Origin: Betaproteobacteria bacterium
GTDB lineage: Bacteria; Pseudomonadota; Gammaproteobacteria; Burkholderiales; Thiobacillaceae
Length of the DNA stretch: 33,354 nucleotides
Assembly: GCA_020049415.1 (NCBI GenBank)
Contig: JAIFKV010000191.1
Location: 1-33,354, forward strand
Direction of reading: 5' to 3'
The position numbers and the translations under genes are program-made. Numbering within the stretch: the first letter of the stretch is position 1; each line of letters begins with the position of its first letter. Below, piece by piece: positions 1-8,201 of this stretch. The notes under the pieces are model-generated. The model was not told where the DNA came from. It worked only from the letters and a program-made list of their open reading frames with translations, and ran no database searches.

Positions 1-2190
1 TTCCCTGAAGGTGTCAGTTGGGATGTGCCTTATGACACGTCTCGCTTCGTTGAGATATCCATCAGAGAAGTCATCAAAACGCTGATTGAAGCATTTTTGC
101 TGGTATTTCTGGTGATGTGGCTGTTCCTGCAAAGCCTGCGCGCGGCGATCATCCCCACCATCGTGGTGCCGATTTCCCTGGTCGGCACGCTGGTCGGCCT
201 GTATCTGCTCGGCTATTCGATCAACGTGCTGACCCTGTTCGCGATGGTGCTGGCGATTGGCATCGTCGTCGATGACGCCATCGTGGTGGTGGAAAACGTC
301 GAGCGCATCATGACCAAAGAGGGCCTGGCGGCGCGCGAGGCGACATCGAAAGCGATGGGCCAGATCTTTGGCGCAATCGTCGGCATTACCGTCGTGCTGT
401 CAGCGGTGTTCATCCCAATGGCCTTCTTCAGCGGCTCGGTCGGCGCGATCTACCGCCAGTTCGCGGTAACGCTGGTGATGACCATGGGCTTCTCGGCGTT
501 GCTCGCCATCACCCTGACCCCGGCTCTGTGCGCAACGCTGTTCAACGGTATGACGCGCGAACAAATGGAACATCACAGCGGCTTCTTTGGCTGGTTTACG
601 CGATTTTTCAATCGCACCACCAACAACTATATGCAGGGTGTCGGCGCTTTCGTGAAACGACCATTGCGCGCCCTGATTCTGTTTCTCGCCATCGCCGGCG
701 CAGCTGTAATCTTGCTGATGCGAATGCCGACCGGTTTTTTGCCGGACGAGGACCAGGGTTATCTGATCAGCATCGTGCAGCTTCCCTCGGGCGCAACACA
801 GGAACGCACGGTGGAAGTGCTTTCCGGTATGGAGCAGTATTACCTGAAGCAACCGGAAGTCGCGAAAGTGGTCGGCGTCGCCGGCTTCTCCTTCTTCGGC
901 AAGGGGCAGGATGCCGCCATTGCATTTGTGCGACTTAAAGATTGGGACGAACGGACTGGCGCGAACGACCACGCTCTGAAGGTTGTTCAGCGCGCCAACA
1001 TGGCGCTGTTCAGCGTCAAGCAGGCGATGATCTTCGCCCTCAACCCACCCCCTATCCCGGAACTGGCGGCGGTTGGCGGCTTCGACTTCCGTTTGCAGGA
1101 TCGCGGCGGCCTGGGCCGAGAAAAGCTGATGGAGGCACGTAACATGGTGCTGGGCATGGCGTCGCAAGAGCCACGCCTGGCCGGCGTGCGACCGGAAGGC
1201 AAAGAACCGGCAACGCAATTGCTGCTCGACATCGACCGTCTTAAAGCCAGCAGTCTAGGCATCGACCTCGGCGAATTGAATCAGACCCTGGCGGTGGCGC
1301 TAGGCTCGGCCTATGTCAACGACTTCATCCGTGAAGGTCGTGTGCTGCGCGTGCTGATGCAAAACGATGCCGGAACGCGAGCCACGCCAGAAGGCTTGTT
1401 GAGCTTGCGGGTGCGCACGGCGAAAGGGGCAATGGTGCCGCTGTCGGAAATCGCCACGCCGCGTTGGGTAGTCGGCTTGCCAAAACTGGATCGTTACAAC
1501 GGCGTCCCGGCGATGAAGATCGCCGGCGGCCCGGCGCCCGGACGCAGCACCGGCGAAGCCATGCAGGCGATGCAGGAGATCGCTGCAAAACTGCCGCCGG
1601 GCTTTGGTTTCGAGTGGTCAGGCACCTCATATGAAGAACGCCTGTCTGGCTCGCAAGCACCGATCTTGTTCGCGCTGTCGATCATTGTCGTGTTCATGTG
1701 CCTGGCTGCATTGTACGAATCCTGGACCGTACCGCTGGCGGTATTGCTGGTGGTGCCGATGGGGGTATTTGGCGCGGTGCTGGCGGTGACGCTGCGCGAA
1801 CTGCCGAATGACGTGTACTTCAAGGTTGGCCTGATCGCCATCATCGGTCTATCGGCGAAGAATGCGATTCTGATTGTCGAGTTCGCCCGCCAATTGGAAG
1901 CGCAAGGCAAGTCAACACTGGAAGCGGTGGTGGAAGCCTGCAAGCTGCGTTTCCGGCCGATCATCATGACCTCGATCGCCTTTATCTTCGGCGTATTGCC
2001 GCTGGCCATCTCGAGCGGCGCTGGCGCCGCCAGTCGGCAGGCGATCGGCACCGGCGTCATGGGCGGCATGATTGCGGCCACCGTTTTGGCGGTGTTCATC
2101 GTGCCGGTGTTGTATCTCATCGTGCGCCGTATCTTCCCCGGCCCGATTCGCTATCACGGCGCCGCCGTGCATGGAGACGACCATGCGTAA
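1..2190 (+). CDS. RND multidrug efflux pump, inner-membrane subunit (HAE1 family), 5'-truncated by window edge
   Basis: This is the C-terminal 729 residues of an AcrB/MexB-like proton-driven efflux pump; the frame is open at base 1, so about 310 N-terminal residues lie outside the window. The sequence enters just before TM2. It shows the TM4 proton-relay pair Asp-Asp in VVDDAIVVVENVERI (residues 91-92 of the visible part) and the TM10 Lys in GLSAKNAILIVEF (about residue 620). A large periplasmic porter/docking segment lies between the two membrane blocks. The pump would take hydrophobic compounds from the periplasm or inner membrane and pass them to the outer-membrane channel encoded directly downstream, whose start codon lies inside the last codons of this gene. 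The periplasmic adaptor gene would be expected upstream, outside the window. Substrate cannot be told from sequence. Family assignment is secure. Confidence 0.97.
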   Translation, partial: FPEGVSWDVPYDTSRFVEISIREVIKTLIEAFLLVFLVMWLFLQSLRAAIIPTIVVPISLVGTLVGLYLLGYSINVLTLFAMVLAIGIVVDDAIVVVENVERIMTKEGLAAREATSKAMGQIFGAIVGITVVLSAVFIPMAFFSGSVGAIYRQFAVTLVMTMGFSALLAITLTPALCATLFNGMTREQMEHHSGFFGWFTRFFNRTTNNYMQGVGAFVKRPLRALILFLAIAGAAVILLMRMPTGFLPDEDQGYLISIVQLPSGATQERTVEVLSGMEQYYLKQPEVAKVVGVAGFSFFGKGQDAAIAFVRLKDWDERTGANDHALKVVQRANMALFSVKQAMIFALNPPPIPELAAVGGFDFRLQDRGGLGREKLMEARNMVLGMASQEPRLAGVRPEGKEPATQLLLDIDRLKASSLGIDLGELNQTLAVALGSAYVNDFIREGRVLRVLMQNDAGTRATPEGLLSLRVRTAKGAMVPLSEIATPRWVVGLPKLDRYNGVPAMKIAGGPAPGRSTGEAMQAMQEIAAKLPPGFGFEWSGTSYEERLSGSQAPILFALSIIVVFMCLAALYESWTVPLAVLLVVPMGVFGAVLAVTLRELPNDVYFKVGLIAIIGLSAKNAILIVEFARQLEAQGKSTLEAVVEACKLRFRPIIMTSIAFIFGVLPLAISSGAGAASRQAIGTGVMGGMIAATVLAVFIVPVLYLIVRRIFPGPIRYHGAAVHGDDHA

Positions 2191-3574
2191 CAGTCCACTT
2201 CTTTTGTGCGCTCTGCTGCTGTCCGGATGCGTAACTTTGCCGCCGATGAAACAGCTCAAGACCGATCTGCCCGACACCTGGCAGGAAAACGCCAGCCTGG
2301 CGACGGCACCTGCAACCGTCGCCGCCGACTGGTGGAAAGCCTACCAAGACCCGGCTCTGAATGCCTTGATGGACGAGGCGCAGAAACAAAACCGCGACCT
2401 GAAATTGGCCGCCGCGCGGATTGATGAAGTGCGCGCCAATCTGACGCTGACCAATGCCGATCGCTATCCTGAAGTGGGGCTGGTGGGCAATGCGGGACGT
2501 TCGAGAATTCAAACGCCCTCTGGATCGCAGCAAACCAACAGCAACTTCAAACTTGATCTGCAAGCAGCCTGGGAAATCGACCTCTGGGGTCGTTACCGCG
2601 AAGCCAGCGCAGCGGCTCGCGCCGATCTGCTGGCGACGGAATACGCCCGCAGCGGCATTCAATCCAGCCTGACCAACGCAGTGGCACAAAGCTACTTCAC
2701 GCTTGCCGCGCTCGATGCCAGCATCAAACTGATTCAAGACACGCTGGAGAATCGGCGAGAAGCGGTCACCTTGCAACGTCTTCGCTTCGAGGCTGGCGTA
2801 ACCAACGAGTTGGCTTTACGTCAGGCGGAGGCTGAACATGCCAGCGTCAAGATCAGCCTGGCGCAGTTTGGTCAGCAAGTCCGCCAGCAAGAACTGCTTC
2901 TCGCTGTTCTGTTGGGCCGAGAGCCGCGCGCGGTTTTGCAAGACACCATTGCGCGCGGGGCGGGTTTATTCAATCTTGCCGAACCACCTGCCATCCCCGC
3001 CGGCTTGCCTTCCGACTTGTTGCAACGTCGTCCCGATCTGCGCCAAGCCGAGCAACTATTGCTCGGCAGCCAAGCCCGCATTCGAGAAGCCGGTGCGGCA
3101 ATTTATCCTGCTTTATCGCTGACCGCCAATCTGGGAACAGAGAGCACCGCCTTGTCCAACCTTTTTTCCGGCCCGGCTGGAATCTGGGGCCTGGCAGCAG
3201 GATTGAGTCAAACGCTATTCAACGCGGGGCGCACCGAAGCAGCGCTCAAGGTCAGCAGCGCACAGCAAGATCAAGCCCTGATCGCATACGAGCAAACAGT
3301 GCAAATCGCATTCAAAGAGGTTCTGCATGCACTGGTGACGCATCGGCAAGCCAGAGAAACCGGCAACGCCGAAGCCGAACGGGTGATGGCGCTTAAGCGG
3401 GCGGCTGAAATCGCCGATCTGCGCTTCAAGAATGGCGTCTCGAATTATCTGGAAGTGCTTGATGCACGCCGCAATCTGTTTCAAGCAGAGCAAGGCGGCA
3501 TCGAAGCGCGCCGCGCCCAACTCGCCGCGACGGCAGATTTATTCAAGGCGCTGGGCGGTGGCTGGGAGAATTGA
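2183..3574 (+). CDS. Outer-membrane efflux lipoprotein (NodT/OprM-type OMF channel)
   Basis: The product is the outer-membrane channel of the tripartite RND efflux system, 463 residues, normal for NodT-type factors. I chose the ATG at 2183 because GGAGA sits six bases upstream and the protein then begins with a short lipoprotein signal ending in a lipobox, LLLSGC, with Cys16 as the lipidation site. An in-frame ATG at 2171 is the alternative. Two repeated TolC-like coiled-coil segments are visible, with the family phrases WWKAYQDPALNALMDEA, WEIDLWGRYREA and RRPDLRQAEQLL. The start overlaps the pump gene by 8 bases, so the two are translationally coupled. The gene ends 20 bases before the convergent stop of the DUF1631-like gene. 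Function as an efflux channel is family knowledge; the coupling is seen directly. Confidence 0.95.
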   Translation: MRNSPLLLCALLLSGCVTLPPMKQLKTDLPDTWQENASLATAPATVAADWWKAYQDPALNALMDEAQKQNRDLKLAAARIDEVRANLTLTNADRYPEVGLVGNAGRSRIQTPSGSQQTNSNFKLDLQAAWEIDLWGRYREASAAARADLLATEYARSGIQSSLTNAVAQSYFTLAALDASIKLIQDTLENRREAVTLQRLRFEAGVTNELALRQAEAEHASVKISLAQFGQQVRQQELLLAVLLGREPRAVLQDTIARGAGLFNLAEPPAIPAGLPSDLLQRRPDLRQAEQLLLGSQARIREAGAAIYPALSLTANLGTESTALSNLFSGPAGIWGLAAGLSQTLFNAGRTEAALKVSSAQQDQALIAYEQTVQIAFKEVLHALVTHRQARETGNAEAERVMALKRAAEIADLRFKNGVSNYLEVLDARRNLFQAEQGGIEARRAQLAATADLFKALGGGWEN

Positions 3575-3594
3575 TCAGACCAGCGAACAGACTT

Positions 3595-4362
3595 TCAATC
3601 ACAGACAAGCGCGGCCTGGCCCTGAGAAAACCGTTCCGCCAGACGAGCGCGTGTCAAAGTCAAAGCATCCAGTCCATGTTCATTGCCGAACAGATACATG
3701 CCACCCGCCGGGCTGATCCAGTTCAGAAACAAGGTTCGCGCCTGGTCTTGCAGCCGGAAGTGCACACGATCACCGATCTTCAGATCAGGCATCGGCAACG
3801 GCATGTTGGTTGTTGGCGGCGAAGCGAAGCTGATCGGATTGTTTTTTGGCGCTTCCAGTGCGGTTAGATCGGCAGCCTCATCCAGCCTGGGCATCGAGGC
3901 AAGACGCGTGACACCGATCTCCGGCTCGTTACGACAACGCAAACCAGCTCGCGCCACGGCAGCATGCATCATCGCCAAACGTTCAAATATCAGGTCGCGC
4001 TCGAACATTGAAATCGATAACGCCGCACAACCTTCATGCATGCGCGCCAGCAATGTTGGCAACATGTGCAACATTTTCTCTGTCTCGACGCGAGAGTTCT
4101 TTGGCGACAGACTCCACAACAAAGCATTGACAGTGTCCCAACCGGCCAACCAATCCGCACTCCGATTGCCATGCGCAATGAATATTCCGGTCAGCAGGCG
4201 CGCCCAATGCTGGCGCAAGAAGCCGACAATTTCCTCCGGCGCGTCATGCTCAAGCAAATAACGATCCATTTCAGCCTGAATTCGATGCAACACAACGTGT
4301 TCATTAACTTGGGGAGCGGGCATGACTTCAAGTTCAGATTCAAAGAAATTGATGGGGGACAC
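3595..4362 (-). CDS. Short DUF1631-like protein
   Basis: A 255-residue protein from a GTG start, or 242 residues if it begins at the ATG at 4323. Neither start has a strong ribosome binding site. The C-terminal third carries the pattern I associate with the end of DUF1631 proteins: an IGDRVHFRLQDQART segment, then LFLNWISPAGGMYLFGNEHG and a closing LARLAERFSQG-like helix. The middle contains a WARLLTGIFI...W..GWDTVNALLWSL segment, also DUF1631-like. DUF1631 proteins are usually far longer, roughly 700 residues, so this is either a distinct short variant or a C-terminal remnant that still has an intact frame. DUF1631 members have sometimes been labelled thymidine phosphorylase, which I do not support. 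Cytoplasmic, no signal peptide, function unknown. It diverges from the M23 peptidase gene and converges on the efflux operon. Confidence 0.7.
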   Translation of the reverse strand: MSPINFFESELEVMPAPQVNEHVVLHRIQAEMDRYLLEHDAPEEIVGFLRQHWARLLTGIFIAHGNRSADWLAGWDTVNALLWSLSPKNSRVETEKMLHMLPTLLARMHEGCAALSISMFERDLIFERLAMMHAAVARAGLRCRNEPEIGVTRLASMPRLDEAADLTALEAPKNNPISFASPPTTNMPLPMPDLKIGDRVHFRLQDQARTLFLNWISPAGGMYLFGNEHGLDALTLTRARLAERFSQGQAALVCD

Positions 4363-4451
4363 AATTCAGCAATTTTAGGCTCAAGCAGAAGAGACTATGT
4401 GCCGTTAGCTAATCCTGTTAATCTTTCATGGCTATTTAAAGAGGCTTGACA

Positions 4452-5735
4452 ATGATTTTTTCGCAAAAAACGCTCAAGAAACGCATTTTTCTGGCTCTTG
4501 CCACCCTGCCTTTTTTCGGTGTTGTCGCGGCGTTCGGCATCGATCCAATTACAGTTACCGAGAACATCGAACAAGAAACCTTCGTAGAATCGCTTGCACT
4601 GCCGGAAGCGCTGCCGACCGATAGTGGAACCTTCGATTTCTGGCGTGAAGAACGCATTGAGCGCGGCGAAACGCTCTCAAGCCTGCTGAAAAAACTCGGC
4701 GTCAATACCGAGGAAAGACAGGCGTTCATCGATGCCGCGCACAGATCCAATTCAATTGGGCAATTGATTCCAGGACGGAGTGTATTGGCCCGTGTCACAT
4801 CCGGTGGCAGCCTTCTGCTGATGCGTTACCTGGTATCTGATACCACACTGGTGACCGTTGACAGAGCTAACGAAAGCTTTGAAGTTACAGAACAGACAAT
4901 ACAACCTGATATTCGCCAGGTGATGCGTTCCGCATCCATTCAGAATTCACTGTTCGGCGCTACCGATGCCGCTGATGTGCCAGATAAAATTGCTTCCGAA
5001 ATGGCCGATGCGTTCTCTGGTGACATCGACTTTCATCGAGACTTGCGCCAAGGCGACCAGTTTTCAGTCGTTTACGAAGCATTCTATTTTGACGGACGCC
5101 TGATAAAAACAGGCCGCTTGCTGGCTGCGGAATTCATCAATCAAGGCACGCCCTATCAAGCCATCTACTTCCAGGATCCAGAAGGTCGTGCGGGTTATTA
5201 CAATAGTCAGGGCCAGAGTCTGAAGCGCGCTTTTCTTAAATCGCCGATGCCATTCGACCGGATTTCATCTGGCTTCAGTGCCGCTCGCCTGCATCCTGTT
5301 CTGAAAATATGGCGTTCCCATAAAGGCATCGACTATGCCGCGCCAACTGGCACTCCTGTGCGTGCCGTAGCAGATTCGACGGTGAGTTTCGCTGGCAGAA
5401 AAGGGGGTTATGGCAACTTGATCGTGCTCACGCATCAAAACCCCTACAGCACGGCTTATGGACATCTCTCCCGCTATGCAAAAGGCATCAAACAAGGCGC
5501 CAGAATCGGCCAGGGACAGATTATTGGCTATGTCGGCGCCACGGGTGTCGCCACCGGCCCGCATCTGCACTATGAGTTTCGAGTCAATGGCCAGCAATAC
5601 AACCCGCTGGCGCTAAGACTCCCCACCGCCTACCCGCTGGATAGTCGCTATAGAGCGCAATTTGCAAGTCTGGCCCAACCACTCGCGACAAAGCTGAACT
5701 TGTTGCGAAATACAAACTTGTCAAAGCTGGATTAA
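4452..5735 (+). CDS. M23 family murein metallopeptidase (LytM-type endopeptidase)
   Basis: The predicted product is a 427-residue zinc endopeptidase that cuts peptide cross-bridges in peptidoglycan. The ATG at 4452 is preceded by AAAGAGG at good spacing; a TTG six bases earlier is rejected. An N-terminal hydrophobic segment (about residues 10-30) anchors or exports it. Residues about 60-120 resemble the LysM/OapA-like region of MepM-type proteins (RGETLSSLLKKLGV). The C-terminal LytM domain carries the zinc ligands His290 and Asp294 (HKGIDY) and the HLH pair at 371 and 373 in TGPHLHYEFRVNG. All catalytic residues are present, so the enzyme should be active. It stands alone, divergent from the DUF1631-like gene, and ends at a GC-rich hairpin shared with the convergent zapD. 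MepM is the closest named relative by layout, but I do not assign the symbol. Confidence 0.95.
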   Translation: MIFSQKTLKKRIFLALATLPFFGVVAAFGIDPITVTENIEQETFVESLALPEALPTDSGTFDFWREERIERGETLSSLLKKLGVNTEERQAFIDAAHRSNSIGQLIPGRSVLARVTSGGSLLLMRYLVSDTTLVTVDRANESFEVTEQTIQPDIRQVMRSASIQNSLFGATDAADVPDKIASEMADAFSGDIDFHRDLRQGDQFSVVYEAFYFDGRLIKTGRLLAAEFINQGTPYQAIYFQDPEGRAGYYNSQGQSLKRAFLKSPMPFDRISSGFSAARLHPVLKIWRSHKGIDYAAPTGTPVRAVADSTVSFAGRKGGYGNLIVLTHQNPYSTAYGHLSRYAKGIKQGARIGQGQIIGYVGATGVATGPHLHYEFRVNGQQYNPLALRLPTAYPLDSRYRAQFASLAQPLATKLNLLRNTNLSKLD

Positions 5736-5747
5736 CGGATCGAGGTT

Positions 5748-5767
5748 GGTGGGGCTATCACCCCACC
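5748..5767. terminator. GC-rich hairpin between convergent M23 peptidase and zapD genes
   Basis: GGTGGGG at 5748-5754 pairs perfectly with CCCCACC at 5761-5767 around a six-base loop, 12 bases after the peptidase stop and 53 bases before the zapD stop. There is no T-run on either side, so it is an incomplete intrinsic terminator. Its position between convergent genes is the main support. Confidence 0.4.
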
Positions 5768-5820
5768 TTCATCAAGTTGATCCGACCTGCGTCAAACGCG
5801 GATAGACACAACTCAATATT

Positions 5821-6570
5821 TTAGAGACTGCAGAAAGTCAGCTCAAAAACCACATCTCGTTCACAGGGTCGTGGTTTTTGCACGGTATCAGGTGTTAACA
5901 AACGGATGTTGAGCGCGTACTTGTTGGCACTGACCTCAGGCGCACAAGGTGCATCCAGAGAGACCCGCAACAGATGCGCGGTACGCCCCCCCAGCATCAA
6001 TTGAAACAAGCCCTGAACAGCAGTGTGATGACTGACATGGCCACTCTCTCGCAAGATACGCAAAACCACATCGACCGCACTCTTGAGCGGCAGCAATGGC
6101 CCTAACCATCCCATCAAGTCCGCATTTCGCCGCGCCACCGACTGACTCAGCCAGAAGTGGTAAACCGGCAAATCAAAGCTGCATGCACCACCGGGAATAC
6201 CAGCCCTGCCCTTGATACCGGCCAGCCATTCATTTTCCCGAACATGTTGACCAATCTTGCCGGACATCGAATGAACTTCCGCTAACGCCGAATTGATGCG
6301 CGCGAGAACATCGTTCAAACGTGAAGAATCGACAGCGGGATTTGCGCGTAATGTTTCAAGACTGGATTTTTGCCGATCCAACTCCTGAATCAACTCACTT
6401 TTCATTTCGGACCGCGTTGTGACGTCGACGATTTCGAAAATGCCTAGCAATGCAGCATGATGTGAACGCGCGTCTTCAGCTCGCGCAAAAAACAGTGCTT
6501 TGTCGAATAGGTCTTCCAAGCGCAACCAGGTACGGATGCGCTCGCTCAAAGGGAATTCGTAGACGGTCAC
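5821..6570 (-). CDS. zapD: Cell division protein ZapD
   Basis: ZapD binds the C-terminal tail of FtsZ and cross-links protofilaments, stabilising the Z ring at mid-cell. The 249-residue protein matches the family over its full length: the opening YEFPLSERIRTWLRLEDLF, the helical middle with ELIQELDRQKSSLETLR, and the highly conserved IPGGACSFDLPVYHFWL segment, followed by a beta-rich C-terminal half. The start is a GTG at 6570. This fits the usual N-terminus of betaproteobacterial ZapD, which begins a few residues before YE(F/Y)PL, and there is no better upstream start. It lies downstream of coaE, as in many proteobacteria. The small zinc protein gene yacG, often next in line, is missing here; the following gene converges instead. 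Assignment is secure. Confidence 0.95.
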   Translation of the reverse strand: MTVYEFPLSERIRTWLRLEDLFDKALFFARAEDARSHHAALLGIFEIVDVTTRSEMKSELIQELDRQKSSLETLRANPAVDSSRLNDVLARINSALAEVHSMSGKIGQHVRENEWLAGIKGRAGIPGGACSFDLPVYHFWLSQSVARRNADLMGWLGPLLPLKSAVDVVLRILRESGHVSHHTAVQGLFQLMLGGRTAHLLRVSLDAPCAPEVSANKYALNIRLLTPDTVQKPRPCERDVVFELTFCSL

Positions 6571-6666
6571 CGGGTCAATCCGACGAGTTGCATGAGAAAA
6601 TCAGCGCAAAGGCTTGAATGGACAGTGATTTTGCAGGATTGCCCATGTTTAGTGCAACGAATTGTT

Positions 6667-7296
6667 TTAAATCTGCGCGGATCCCTTCGCGGCCAGTTTT
6701 AAATACAGGACATGCAGTCGCTCAACCTGCTCATTCAGTCGCGGCAAATCTCCCCTGTTATCGATCAAATCGTCGGCGATAGCGAGACGTGAAGCACGGC
6801 TGGCTTGTGAAGCCAAAATAGCGCTCGCTTGCTCGACATTCAGGCCTGGCCGCGCTGCGGTACGTTCAATTTGTTGCGTTTCATCACAATCCACGACCAG
6901 AATACGATCAATCAAGGGACGATAGGCTGCCTGGTTTTCCGCCAGCAAGGGCACCACTAGCAAGGCATACGAACTATTCACCGCGTCGATTCTGCGTACC
7001 GACTCGGCACGAATCAACGGATGAAGAATATCCTCAAGCGCTTTTCGAAGTTCAGGATTTGAAAACACGCGATTACGCATCGCAGCTCGATCCAATGCTC
7101 CCGTGCAGGTTGCCATTTCCGCACCGAACACACTGACAATAGCCGCCATCGCCGCCCCGTCTGGCCCAGTGAGTTGATGGGCTATTGCATCGGTATCAAC
7201 GATCTGCGCACCCAAGCGAGCAAAAACCCTTGTCACCTCGCTTTTACCGCTGCCAATACCACCGGTCAGCCCAACACAGAATGGCAATTTCGCCAT
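6667..7296 (-). CDS. coaE: Dephospho-CoA kinase
   Basis: This enzyme catalyses the last step of coenzyme A synthesis, phosphorylating the ribose 3'-hydroxyl of dephospho-CoA with ATP. The 209-residue protein opens with GLTGGIGSGKS, a P-loop at residues 12-19. It continues with the family signatures VDTDAIAHQLT, an HPLIRAE motif and a VVPLLAEN substrate-lid region, then VVDCDETQQIERTAAR. I place the start at the ATG whose A coincides with the last base of the pilD stop (TGATG), in preference to the GTG one codon earlier. This one-base overlap shows translational coupling to pilD. The pilD-coaE-zapD order is widespread in beta- and gammaproteobacteria and links a metabolic gene with pilus and division genes without implying a shared pathway. 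Confidence 0.96.
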   Translation of the reverse strand: MAKLPFCVGLTGGIGSGKSEVTRVFARLGAQIVDTDAIAHQLTGPDGAAMAAIVSVFGAEMATCTGALDRAAMRNRVFSNPELRKALEDILHPLIRAESVRRIDAVNSSYALLVVPLLAENQAAYRPLIDRILVVDCDETQQIERTAARPGLNVEQASAILASQASRASRLAIADDLIDNRGDLPRLNEQVERLHVLYLKLAAKGSAQI

Positions 7297-8159
7297 CACG
7301 CTACACCTGAAACCCCCAACCAGAGATGCAGGATCTCCTCACCCCAAAACAGTGCAACCAAGCCCCCCAAAGCCAGCCACGGACCAAATGGCATCGGCTT
7401 GGCCCGGTCATGTCCGGCAAACAGCATGAGCGCAATACCAAACACCGCCCCAGCAAAACTGGCGGCGAGCACGATGGGTAACAACATTTTCCAGCCCAGC
7501 CACGCGCCCAGCGCGGCGAGCAATTTGAAATCCCCAAACCCCATTCCTTCTTTGCCGGTCAACAATTTGAATAGATGATAAATCGACCACAGCACCAGAT
7601 AGCCGGCCACCGCACCAATTACGGCTTGATCAAGCGGGCAGAAGACGCCATTCATATTCACCAACAGCCCCACCCATGCCAACGGCAGGGTCATACCATC
7701 CGGAAGCAATTGGGTGTCGAGGTCGATGAAACTCAAAGCGACAAGGGTTGCCAACAACCCCCATACAAACAGCGTTTGCAGGCCTACGCCCCAGCGCCAG
7801 GCAGCGTAGCCAAACAACATGCCGGTCAGCAACTCCACCAAGGGATATCGCTTTGAAATCGGCGTACCACAATCGGAACAGCGGCCTTTGAGAACCAGCC
7901 AACTCAGCAACGGGATGTTTTCATACCAGGCAATCGGATGCTGGCAACTTGGACACGCCGAGCGCGGCACGACCAGATTGTAAGGAACGGCATCGGGAAG
8001 CGAATTTCCAGCCAGCCAAGCGCATTGTTCACGCCATTCGCGCTGCATCATCACCGGCAGGCGGTGAATGACCACATTGAGAAAGCTCCCCACCATCAAA
8101 CCAAGCAAGGTTGCCACCACCACAAAGAGGGTGGGCTGAGCTGCGAATGCTTCAAGCAT
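7296..8159 (-). CDS. pilD: Type IV prepilin leader peptidase / N-methyltransferase PilD
   Basis: PilD is an inner-membrane aspartic protease that cleaves the leader from prepilins and methylates the new N-terminus; it often also serves type II secretion. With the ATG at 8159 the protein has 287 residues and starts MLEAFAAQP, in register with known PilD proteins. A GTG at 8189 would add ten residues. The cytoplasmic loop has the four-cysteine zinc site CPSC...CSDC (Cys69, 72, 94, 97). The GxGD-type protease residues are visible in FIDLDTQLLPD and in GMGFGDFKLLAALG (Asp209). About seven or eight hydrophobic segments follow. It is preceded by pilC with a 42-base gap and overlaps coaE by one base. 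Methyltransferase and peptidase modules both look intact. Confidence 0.96.
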   Translation of the reverse strand: MLEAFAAQPTLFVVVATLLGLMVGSFLNVVIHRLPVMMQREWREQCAWLAGNSLPDAVPYNLVVPRSACPSCQHPIAWYENIPLLSWLVLKGRCSDCGTPISKRYPLVELLTGMLFGYAAWRWGVGLQTLFVWGLLATLVALSFIDLDTQLLPDGMTLPLAWVGLLVNMNGVFCPLDQAVIGAVAGYLVLWSIYHLFKLLTGKEGMGFGDFKLLAALGAWLGWKMLLPIVLAASFAGAVFGIALMLFAGHDRAKPMPFGPWLALGGLVALFWGEEILHLWLGVSGVA

Positions 8160-8201
8160 GGGGCGCAAGAGCCAGCCAGACTGTGACACAAAGATCGGGT
8201 T

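Noticed and set aside
400..1218. A 272-codon open frame antisense to the RND pump
   Set aside because: Shadow of the pump coding sequence; no motif or ribosome site.
6571..6666. A 23-codon reading frame on the minus strand between coaE and zapD
   Set aside because: Very short, no ribosome site, no conserved character; it most likely is untranslated leader of zapD.
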